Positions 1-9,297 of a DNA stretch of 64,000 nucleotides are shown here, one piece after another (within the stretch, counting starts at the first letter, position 1; the number at the start of each line of letters is the position of its first letter). The notes beneath the pieces were generated by a model that saw only the letters and a program-made list of their open reading frames with translations, did not search any database and was not told where the DNA came from. Position numbers and translations under genes: made by a program. This stretch comes from Silene latifolia (lineage: Eukaryota; Streptophyta; Magnoliopsida; Caryophyllales; Caryophyllaceae), in contig NC_133538.1 of NCBI RefSeq assembly GCF_048544455.1, positions 20,177,969-20,241,968 of the forward strand, given 5' to 3'.

Positions 1-1824
1 GACAAGTGCTAAAACGAAACAGAACAGTGCCAGGCAGCCCCATTGGGGCGCGAGCCTATTGGCGAGATAAAGGGCTCTGCCCAGATTTTAAAACATGAAA
101 ACAGACTGCCGCTTGGGGCGCGAGCCATGAGCCGACCTAAAGGGGCGTCTCTTGGTTCTTGAAAAGGTTATTTAAAACCGTATTTGTGATGAAAGATTTG
201 CAAATGTTGTTTGCATGACTCGGAATACTTACTATTGTGTTAGTAACATTCGTTGTCAGATTTGCATGTTTTGAAAAGTATAGTTTACAAACAAAAATGT
301 AAAATATTTGATTTGAACTAATCATGTTAAGTTCATTTCTTTGTAATTAGTCAAGTTAATCATCGCACTCGGATTAAACCGACATGGTATAAAGAACCAA
401 GGATGATTATGAATTATGACTAATATATTTACAAATGTAAACAAATGAGAAAAATGGTAAGTAAAATAAAAGGGTGTTAAGATACCCATTAAAACGTAAT
501 TAACAAATAATATCATCGAGTCACGGATTAAACCGTCATGGTACATGGAACCAAGGGTGATTATAATTTATGGTTAAAAGGTTTGTCATAAAAATGAATT
601 AAAATGGTAAAAACCGATTACAAATAAGAAATGAAATAAAGAGGAAAGAGGAGAACAAACACGGATGAGTCTGACCAGGACACCTACAAGAGGCGCGAGC
701 CTCCCTGCATAGCAAGGAGCTCCTGTCTCAGGCCAAAACTCGGTTTTGGCTCGTCTAACCTATATTTGAATCGTGTTATGCATTGTTCATGCATATAAAC
801 TCATAAAAACAGTAAAGACATGAAATAAATGAGATATTTACACCCTCAAACTTACATATATTGATGTTTGTGACATAGACGACTTTAAAGACGGTTTTCT
901 CGTAGCGACTACTCACGATCAAAGAAGTTTAAAAGAGTGCCTTAAAAAAGGATTTTGTTTTGAAAATGAGTTGAAAATATGTTGTTGAAAAACATGTTTA
1001 TTGATGAATTGAGTTTGTCAAATGGCTCGGTCGAATGCACGGCGACAGTACCAAACAATATGTGTAAGGCTTGTGTTTACGATCGGTAGGTCGTAAACAC
1101 GTGTCGATTTTGTGACTTAGGAAGTCGGGTCTAGAAGTTTAAGAGAGAGGTGAGGGGGCAGACACTCGCGTGAATATTATGGTGTGTGACGGTGGGTATT
1201 TATAGAGAAATGTGGGGTGGTAGGTCAGTGGATTTTGCTTAGCGGCTAAGCAGATGGCCTAAAGAGGCGCGAGCCACCTCGTGATGGAAAGGGGTGTATT
1301 GTCCATTTCAATTTGGACGTGGCCAATTCTTCATCCATTGTTGATATGTGGCATTCATATAAGATGTCGCGTAACAATATGGGCATCTAATAAGATGATT
1401 TTGGTATTACTTGAGGTAGGTAATTTTTGTCTTTGACTCGGGTTTGACCCGTGTGAGTCGGGATTTGAATTTCGAGTCGGTTTTTGGCTCGCTGTCGGTT
1501 TTGACTCTAATTAGGGTTATTTTAATGGAAATGACATGATAAAGACATTCATGGCATTATTTTTGACATTCGATATTTGGGTTGACTCGGGTTGACTCGA
1601 GTTGCGGGTTTCTGAGTCGGTTTTGGGTCCGAAGACGGTTTTAACTCTAAATAGTGTTATTTTAATGCAAATGAAGTTAGAAAACTTTTGAAATCATTTT
1701 TCATATCCGAGTAGTGCATTAAACCGTCTCATGTATAGCCAATCCACGCACGCATATCAAAAACACGTTACAGTCCGATCATCATCACGTGGTGTTTGGA
1801 AGGTGCAGATACTGGGTATCTACA
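1..1824 (-). repeat. Partial LTR of an unidentified LTR retrotransposon, running off the left edge
   Basis: Read on the - strand, the sequence ending at 1824 starts TGTAGATACCCAGTATCTG, a TG-starting end with a small internal hairpin (AGATACccaGTATCT) that looks like an LTR terminus. The region leftward has no long ORF and carries four copies of GGCGCGAGCC (47-56, 117-126, 692-701, 1266-1275) and several GACTCGGGTTTGACCC-like stretches. The other LTR, primer site and target duplication are not in the window, so whether this is a solo LTR, a 3' LTR or part of a full element cannot be decided. Assignment to Ty3/gypsy is a guess from the motif style only. Confidence 0.45.
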
Positions 1825-2199
1825 AAACCCGACATAGGCTTTTTTTTGTTTAATACTCAGTGTCGTAATATTTTCATTCACGTTTTATCAATTTTCTACT
1901 CACTCAAGTAATTAGACTATCGGAATTCGAACTCAAATCTATATGCACTATTTACAACTTGTTTTAACATTGAGCTGATTGGTAGTTTTTAACAACATAA
2001 ACTAGAATGTCAACAAGTGGAGTGTTACTCCATTACATCGAGTAACTCATGTTACTCTAATGGTGTGCTCATGTTAATTTAATTATATTATTCTCATAAT
2101 TTATTTATAGGATTAGAGTAACATACTTATAAGATTACAATTTCAGCTATACAATCAAATCACACCAAGATTATTTCAATTACGCAAAATAATATCTTA
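1825..2199. other. AT-rich non-coding stretch, nothing recognised
   Basis: No ORF, repeat or structural RNA signal was seen. It probably flanks the LTR to its left. Confidence 0.4.
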
Positions 2200-2268
2200 G
2201 GCTATGTAGGACTTGAACCCACACCTTTGTGCATTAATACACAACGCTCTACCATTGAGCAAATAGCC
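2200..2268 (-). pseudogene. tRNA-Ile(AAT)-like pseudogene
   Basis: The - strand folds as a tRNA: a 7-bp acceptor stem GGCTATT/CATAGCC with one mismatch at its base, a D arm GCTCAATGGTAGAGC, an anticodon stem TTGTG/CACAA and a T arm containing GGTTCAAGTCC. The arm order and sequence align best with plant nuclear tRNA-Ile(AAT), whose anticodon arm reads TCGTG-CTAATAA-CGCGA. Here the anticodon loop TATTAATG has eight bases, one too many. The extra base and the broken acceptor pair argue for a dead tRNA or a tRNA-derived SINE head. No CCA is encoded and no downstream poly-T terminator was seen. Confidence 0.6.
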
Positions 2269-2358
2269 TTTTACCCTTGTGACATTAAGAACAAGTCGGA
2301 AAAAATAATCTTATCATTGTTTAGACTAATAATCAAATAGAAATTATCACAATTACAA

Positions 2359-2576
2359 CATGCTAGATACACCTTTAGATTGCTAGGTACACTCTTTTAC
2401 CTTACTTGATACACATTTCTGGCATGCCGGATACACTCCTTTACCTTGCTAGATACATATCTTTGGCTTGCTAGATACACTCATTTACCCTACTAGATAC
2501 ACATCTCTGGCGTGCTAGATACGCTCATTTACCCTACTAGATACATACACATCTGTGGCATGTTAGATACACATGT
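2359..2576. repeat. 44-bp minisatellite, block 1
   Basis: Imperfect tandem copies of a unit of about 44 bp built from two half-units, GCTAGATACACTCATTTACC and CTACTAGATACACATCTCTGG. Each half contains TAGATACAC, so the array also has a sub-period near 22 bp. Copies differ by small substitutions and one copy has an extra ATACAC. Confidence 0.8.
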
Positions 2577-3078
2577 ATTGGGAGGACGATAAAACTAAGC
2601 AAAGGTGTGTTCTTGAAGCCCCCTAGTTATTAAGGAGTTTTTTTAAATCCCCCAGTTCATATATGCTGGTTAGATGAAACATTTATGCTCAAATATATCA
2701 ATTCTTTATCTCCTTGGAACACCGGAAATATTTGTTGCTATGGAGAACATTAGTTTTTACATTTAACTGTCATATTGAGTTTCATAGTTGAACAAATCAA
2801 ACTCATAACAGTATCTCAAAGCTTTAGGTAGTGCTTTGCTTTAGCCATTCTGTTTTGCTCCGACCGTAAATAAAGTGCGGACCATATTTAGCAATCAATA
2901 CCTTAGTACTCCATAGTACTGTATTGTGTTTGATTAAACTCACAAGTTTCCTATGTTCTCCATATCTTCAAATTCCATGTTGGGAAGGATTCAAATACAG
3001 GAATTTGAAAAATGCATCTGTAACTGAAATATGTATCATATGAGGTATATCCGTCATGATGCTAATATCTTAAAAAAT
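2577..3078. other. Unique-looking spacer between two minisatellite blocks
   Basis: About 500 bp with no ORF above background and no repeat recognised. It separates two blocks of the same 44-bp minisatellite, so it may be an insertion into a once continuous array. Confidence 0.35.
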
Positions 3079-3210
3079 ACCCTACTAGATACACATCTTT
3101 GGCATGCTAGATACACTTATTTACCCTACTAGATACACATCTCTGGCATGCTAGATACACTCATTTACCCTACTAGATACACATCTCTGGAATTATAGAT
3201 ACACATCTAT
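3079..3210. repeat. 44-bp minisatellite, block 2
   Basis: About three more copies of the unit seen at 2359-2576, again alternating CTACTAGATACACATCTCTGG and ATGCTAGATACACTCATTTA. The copies are more alike within this block than between blocks. Confidence 0.8.
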
Positions 3211-3346
3211 AAAAGTTGTCTCTCTTGTTGAGTTGTCAAAAACATGGAATTATGATTTCTACTTCCTATTGCCAACCAAGCACTTTAGGCTAATTCTGGT
3301 GAATTGCAAATTCACCAAAATCTTGAAGTTCATGAGAGTGGAAATG

Positions 3347-4457
3347 TGTAGGAAATATCGGTATACTTCCTTTAAGATTATTAGGATTATAACGAAATTA
3401 TGATTATGAAAACTAGTCTTAAATGAAATTGCATAAACAAAAAGATTAGAGATTAAGAATCAACATTCGGTCCTAGCAAATTTGGCCTAAGAACAATATC
3501 GAAATCGATATTCGCCTAATCGTTGCACCCAAAATGTGATGAGAAATGCCTCTTGTTCTTGCTAGAATAGATCCCCCAAATTTACTAATTAATTTAGGGT
3601 TTTTGTGTTTTCTTTGATGAGAGAATATTAGGTCGAAAATTAGGTTAACAAAATGATCTCCCACCACTCCTTAAAACCGTGTACAAGAGTGAATAAGGGG
3701 GAGATATTTTCTACCCTTTTTTTCGTCCAATCCAACCGAAAAAAAATAAGAGAAATTATCTTCCTATTTTCGGTTTTTCCACCTACCAAAAATAAGGAGA
3801 TTAAATCTTCTTATTTTGGTAGTTTTACAAAATGTATATAAAGTGTATTGTTTATAAATTGTCATTTATTTTATTCCGTATTAATAAGTCTACACACAAC
3901 AACTTGCAGTCGATTTATTAATGCCGGTCTGTAATAATTTATTATGACAATATCGTATAATATATACTTTAACTATAAATATCGCATATTTATAATTAGC
4001 TAATTAAATATAACCGATTACGTTTAATTACGAATTAACATCTTAATTCATTCAAGCTAACATTATATACATTAATTAAATATAACAGTTTATATTCAAA
4101 TTACGAATTGACAGTTAATTCGTCTCAGCTAATATTATTTAATTAGATTAAATAATCGTCTCATCATCACATTGACTAACTGTTTAGTCAAATACATGGA
4201 CTAACCTTTTAGTCATATAAGGCATCAATGTGATTACATTTCCATAATCACATCTCTCAAACACATCCTTTAGGTGTGACTTTTAGGGACCAGTTGATCA
4301 CCGCCATCAGTATGATAATAACGTCAAACTTTCTAGCAAGCCAACCGTTATTAAGTAATCGTTAATCAACTGATAAAATACTAAGTATACCCTTGTGAAC
4401 CTATAAGAGGATTTATAAATGTTATCACACTAATCGTGGAGGACACATGCTCCAACA
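3347..4457 (-). mobile_element. Solo Ty1/copia LTR (relative of element D)
   Basis: On the - strand this 1111-bp block begins TGTTGGAGCATGTGTCCTCC and ends in TACA. The start is close to the LTR start of copia element D (TGTTGGAATATGTGTCCTCC, at 19182 and 26716), and similarity continues through a GTGATCAACTGGTCCC-type stretch. Both sides are flanked by AAATG (3342-3346 and 4458-4462), a 5-bp target duplication. There is no internal region, so this is a solo LTR left by LTR-LTR recombination. It is clearly diverged from both D LTRs and so represents an older member or a sister family. Confidence 0.85.
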
Positions 4458-4573
4458 AAATGAAGTAGCTATCATAGGCATCGTAGAATATAAAATGTAA
4501 ACCATTGATTTTAACATAGAAACTTGTGTCAGATATAGATAGAGCCTAAATACGAAAACCAAAAGGCAACTTA

Positions 4574-4737
4574 CAGTGGAAATGAAGCAGCTATCAGATT
4601 CAAGGCTGTTTTCAGGTTCATATTTATCATAGGCATCATAGAATATCTCGTCGACAAGTCCGAGAAGGTCAATTCCAGGTTTAAGCTCAGCCTCAGGCAA
4701 AGTGATAACGTCAATTGACACAGCTCCTTCGGATTGG
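4574..4737 (-). pseudogene. Single exon fragment of an unrecognised plant gene
   Basis: On the - strand an open frame with good codon character encodes about 50 residues, including ITLPEAELKPGIDLL, GLVDEIFYDAYDKYEPENSL and ESDSCFIST. It ends at a strong 5' splice site (CACT|GTAAGTTG, donor at 4573). Upstream (higher coordinates) the frame closes at a stop near the ATG at 4749-4751, and a separate proline-rich frame covers 4711-4923, so the start is not intact. A near copy of the YDAYDKYE-coding segment occurs at 4468-4496, which suggests local duplication. I do not recognise the family. It may be an exon captured by a transposon or the edge of a decayed gene. Confidence 0.5.
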
Positions 4738-4987
4738 GCTTTTAAGCTTAGTCATGTTCGCCGGAAGGGTGAGTCGGGTCAGGTGCGCCGACGAAATGGG
4801 TTCTCCGGCATAGGTGAGGCTGACCCTTGGTGGTGGCGTTGATGCTGGTGGAATATAGAGGGGGTAGGTTAGGTTTGTTATGTCGCGTGCTGGAGATCTA
4901 ATTTGGACGATTGATGTTTTCAATATAAGGATGGTAGCTTAGTTCGTACAGTTCGTACCGTACTTTAGTTTATACGGGATCCCGCCT

Positions 4988-4988
4988 C

Positions 4989-5069
<81 letters not shown>
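4988..5069. repeat. (TA)n microsatellite
   Basis: About 80 bp of nearly pure TA with one interruption (AATA near 5001). It lies directly beside the presumed left edge of the gene-bearing element starting at 5070. Confidence 0.95.
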
Positions 5070-5072
<3 letters not shown>

Positions 5073-6228
5073 TCCTAGTTCTTAAGTTAAGTCCCTAAGT
5101 CCTATTTCTAACCATTGGATTGAACTTGATGAATGGTTGAGATTAAATCACAATATCCCACATATTTTACACCCTCGTTCATCTAATTATTTCAGTTTTT
5201 AATTTTCAAGGCACATGCATTGGGACTCAAACATACGATTTTACTCCCTCTCTCAATTCTCTCAAAACGTTTTTCAAAAAAAAATTCCTCTAATTCTCTC
5301 TAGCTTTGGCGGTTCTCTGTCATCTCATCTTCTTCTTTAATCTCGTGTTCTTCATTCAAGCAGTCCTCTTCATTCTCTCTAGCTTTAGGTTTTTCTGATG
5401 CACAAAACCTAACTTTAAAGGGGGTCCATTGCTGAAGACGCCATTTTTTTGAACCTCAAAATTTAACTAAAACCCATCCATTTCCTATATTCGCCATTTT
5501 CTCTTTTGCGTAATTTTCATTGAACTCGTTTGATAAGGTATGATTTCTGATCTTTTTTTAGTTTATTGTTCTTCAAGCATATTGCAAAAGACTATTTATT
5601 TTCACTTATTTTTTTCGTTTTTGATTTCATCATCTTCACCATACTAAACTTTTATTGTTGTAGATTACTCATCTTTCATCTCCTTCAGTGTTTTTTTAAT
5701 TCATCTTCACTTATTGCTATTGAACTTGTTTGTTTGCTGTGTTTTTGCATTTTAATTAAGTTTTGTTTGAAGAAATTTTTTACCACATTAATCTTTGTTT
5801 GGTTGATGTGTTTGAAAATCTCCTTCAGTATTTTATTATAAGTTGTATTCTATAATTTATCTGTAGTTTTTTATTATTTTTATTTTCGTATGTATTTTGT
5901 TAATTGATTTACTAATTATATGTTATATTGTGTCAATGATGTTTTTTTTGGTACTTTAGAATCACGAGTGACGAATCTTTGTGTGGTAATTCTTACAGTA
6001 TATAACATTTACACTTTATAACTACAGTTTTTTGGTTATGTAATTTCAGTTGATTGTGTAACTTATCCGACTTTCAAATCTTGTAATGATCATTGTTATT
6101 CTTTTGTAGCTGATTGTGTAACTCTCATTCTTTAACTGTGTAACTTATAGGGGTTCCATTGTTTTATGCTCATTTTCTATATTTTATGCATGTTTGATGA
6201 TGAAAATTGCTCAATCCTTTTATTGCAG
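5070..6228 (+). other. Leader region and 5' UTR intron of the Ulp1-like gene; possible left end of a giant MULE
   Basis: The segment starts with GAGTCCTAGTTCTTAAGTT, runs through a pyrimidine-rich leader (5240-5540, CTCTCTCAATTCTCTC type) and a likely 5' splice site (AAG|GTATGATT near 5537), then an AT-rich intron that ends TTATTGCAG directly before the ATG at 6229. The intron holds several copies of TGTGTAACTT-like motifs (for example 6055-6065, 6113-6123 and 6138-6148), the same motif found in later non-coding parts of the gene. No promoter element can be named with confidence. Calling 5070 the left transposon end is inference from the change in sequence character beside the TA tract. Confidence 0.45.
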
Positions 6229-7226
6229 ATGTCTTCCGATGAAGAAGTTGAACAAATTGAAGAAGAGGATGCTACTACACAACACATTTTTGTGAAATGT
6301 AGTGCTAAGAGAATATTTCAACTTATTCCTACGTTGAATGATGCTCATCGATCCGCCGTGAAGAGAATGGGTTTTGGTGGCATGCTCAAGTTGAAGTTAA
6401 CTAATTTCCCGCTTGCAGATATACCATTATTTCTTGACTGTTTTAAGGATGGCACACGTGTTTAGGGCACCTAAGTCGCAAGAGTTCATGGTGACCAAAT
6501 ACGACGTCCATGGCTGCTTTATTATACCGTTTGGTCCCAAAGAGCTCGAACTAGTACCTACTAGACAGCAGAAAGGTTATAACAGCCTTGAAAACAAGGA
6601 ATTGAAATATCGTTGGAGGAAACGTTTTGGCATTAAAAATTCGAATGGCTCCATTCCTATAGGAAAGATTAAACATGCAATTGAAACCGAAAAAGAATGA
6701 GGATATGACTTTTGTACTCTGTGGGTTTTGTTATGTATGTCCTCATTTCTTGCTCCCACGTCTAATAATAGAGTTGAATTCAAGCTTTTATGGGCTGCAG
6801 AAAATGTTAGCCATATCCCTCAAACTGACTGGTGTTCCAATGTTTTAAATTCCATGGTCACTGCCGGCGAAGAAGTTAAAAAAAGACACAGGCACTTGAT
6901 GGGTTGTATTTCCTTTCTGATGATTACCTATTTCCAGCGGTTTGATTACCGAGGTCAGATTTGCGTATATGATCTGCCACTTATCAAGAATTAGGACGAA
7001 GGGAGGTTAAAGAGTAGGATAAATGGTGAAGTGGGGGATGGGGGGTTGGGTCGTCAGACATGGTATGTGGTTAAGTATCCGCACTGCATTCATGCACCCA
7101 CTAATACCGCGGTCAATGTTAGCCGCGATCCTCAGTTACTTATTTCATATACATCCAACACACAGTTTGACAAGAAGTTCATTCAAATTCAACAACCCAA
7201 GGACTCGAGGATGATAATGAGTTGAC
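6229..7226 (+). pseudogene. N-terminal domain of a transposon-borne Ulp1-like gene (plant-mobile/DUF1985-like)
   Basis: The ATG at 6229 follows an acidic start, SDEEVEQIEEED. The frame then gives SAVKRMGFGGMLKL, a signature of the N-terminal domain that precedes Ulp1 protease domains in plant mobile-element genes. A frameshift near 6440-6465 moves the reading to another frame (FRAPKSQEFMVTKYDVHGCF), which continues with three in-frame stops (6698, 6992, 7223) through FLAPTSNNRVEFKLLW and HRHLMGCISFLMITYFQR. These match the usual order of the domain: the FGG motif, a PTS motif, then a GGC-like helix. It is therefore a decayed but nearly complete N-terminal exon. The next exon lies at 29901, because element A inserted in the following intron. 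No function in the cell is known for this domain. Confidence 0.7.
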
Positions 7227-7468
7227 AGATCGAGCTGTGGATGTATGTTTTTTTTCTTTATTTGTTTTTCGTCTACTCATTATATGAAAATTTAATATGC
7301 TATTTTATCTACATATTGTATAGTATTGACCTAGAACTTCAACGCTACATTATGCAACCTTTTATACTGACATACTTTGTAACTTTATTTCCTATACTGT
7401 TTAACTTCAGTGTGTGTATCTTTATCCTTTTCTTCTAGTTTGAATGAATTAATATTGATGTGGAACAT
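7227..7468 (+). other. Intron remnant of the Ulp1-like gene, up to the element A insertion
   Basis: T-rich, ORF-poor sequence following a possible donor GAT|GTATGTTTT near 7228. It is interrupted at 7468 by element A; the intron resumes at 29866 after the repeated AACAT and reaches an acceptor TTTATTCAG at 29900. Confidence 0.6.
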
Positions 7469-9015
7469 TGATGCGGTCATAAAAAGCGCACTTTTAACCC
7501 CTTAATGAACCCCGTTTCACATGCTTTTTTATGCATTTTAGGGTCATTTCGGCGTCTCTAGCTTCCTATTTGATTTTCTATAAGATTTTAGCCTATTTGC
7601 AGGAAAGGAAGCAAATTAGGCGGAAATCACGCAATTATGGAGCATTTAGGAGCTAAGTTGATGGTACTAATGACAAAGCATGAGGAGGAGACGGAAACTT
7701 GAAGGCTATAGCAAGATTTTAAGGCTAATGGAGTCAGTCCCCACGGCCTAGAGCCATCTCCCACGGAATATGGGGCAGTAGTTGAAGAAACAATGGATTA
7801 GCAAAGGAGCCCGGGCGGGTTGACTAGCAACCCGGGTGGGCCAACTATCAGCCTGGGCGGGTTCTCACCTAGAGTTCCCCTTTTACACCTTCAGGCCGGG
7901 CGGGCTTAGCTATAGTCCGGGCGGGGCACTGCTTCCTCGCCTTCAGATTAGAAGTGTATTTACTTAATTAGTCTTGTAATCTTGTAGTTAGTATAAATAC
8001 CTCTCATTCCATTAGGGTTTGACATACCTTACTGAAGGGATAATTAGGAACAACTACCTTAATTAGCATCTTAATCTTTAATTAGCATAATTTTTGCACA
8101 ATAATTTCTAGATATATTCGTTGTATTGAAGAAATCTTTGGTTGTATTTGAATAAGGTGACAATTCTTCATTAATCGAAGGGTTTCTTCTTCTTTTATTC
8201 ATCATTATTGTTCATCTCCTTAAAGTTTGGTATAATTCCTTAATATGTACTTTAGTTCTTGTTAAACCTTGTTATTTACTTACTTTATTCATCATGTTTT
8301 CTATTGCTTTGATGCTTGACACCATTATTGGCATGATCAACATGATAATGAGTGGGTAGTCTTCTAGCTAGGGTTAATGGGGGATTAGGGGGAATGATTA
8401 AAGGGTAGATCCATACTTCATGAGTTAATTTGGTTGATTAAATTGTTGTTGTAAGTTCTAGTTTTAGTGCACATGTTATGTTTGCTGAAATGCTTGATTA
8501 ACAACATAGCATGATTCTCGACCTGTTCAACGAAATCCGTAAGGTCGGAAGCCTCGGGTATTGTTATACCATGCACTAGGTTAGTGGGAAGACCGGGTGT
8601 ACACAGAAGCTAACCCGGCTCGACCCATGAGCCGCAGGACCGAAAGTTCCAGCTCTAGTATACAATGACCTTGAACAAACCAAACTCATACTCTTTGAAT
8701 TTACTATTTGATCACCCCTACGAACCCATGACACCCAAGTGTCTTTCTCATTTTGATTTCATCCTTATTTACTTTACTTGCTCTTGTTTTCATTTATTTA
8801 CATTTTATTTCAATTGTTTTACTTGTAGTTGTTACACTCATCTCATACCAATCAATTTGTGACACTCTTGACACTATTACAAGCACCTAACTAAACATTT
8901 CAATTTACTTGAATTTAAGATTTAACCGTCCTTTGGGTTCGACCTCTACTTACTACTTACTAAGTTGTTTGTTGAGTGATAAATATTATTTGATAGAAGA
9001 ACGACACCTTTATAA
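7469..9015 (+). repeat. 5' LTR of element A
   Basis: Begins TGATGCGGTCATAAAAAGCG and pairs with the 3' LTR copy beginning TGAAACGGTCCTTAAAAGCG at 16830. The end is set by the primer site at 9019 and by the position of the right-hand AACAT. The LTR contains a CCCGGGCGGG motif array (7810-7925) and the sequence GTATAAATACCTCTC (7990-8004), a plausible TATA region with transcription starting a few tens of bases downstream. Confidence 0.88.
7810..7925 (+). repeat. CCCGGGCGGG motif array in the element A LTR
   Basis: Copies of CCCGGGCGGG or close variants start at 7810, 7831, 7852, 7895 and 7916, giving spacings of 21, 21, 43 and 21 bp. The 3' LTR keeps the last four at 28691, 28712, 28755 and 28776 with the same spacing, although the sequence between them has changed. 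The array lies 60-180 bp upstream of the TATA-like sequence, where an enhancer would be expected. Confidence 0.85.
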
Positions 9016-9018
9016 AAA

Positions 9019-9036
9019 TGGCGTCGTTGCCGGGGA
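9019..9036 (+). other. Primer binding site of element A (tRNA-Asp)
   Basis: TGGCGTCGTTGCCGGGGA is complementary to the 3' end of plant tRNA-Asp(GTC) with one mismatch (canonical TGGCGCCG...). It lies three bases after the LTR. Athila and Tat elements are known to use tRNA-Asp. Confidence 0.9.
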
Positions 9037-9297
9037 CTGTGTGAATTTGAGTTGAATGACTTTTATTTTATCTTGTACTTTTAGTAGTAACTTTGTTTGT
9101 TTTAACCTTAGGGAACCTCGTTCCTTAAGGTAGTGCTAATTATTTTCCCTAGGGTTGTCTTTTGCATGCATTGAAGATCAAATCGTGGTAAAACATTACC
9201 AATTGATCCGGTAATTGAAAGAACATTGAGAAACATTAGAACAGGATTTAGAATCATTGGGAGATGATCTACTTCTACCACGGAGGGATCAAGTTCT

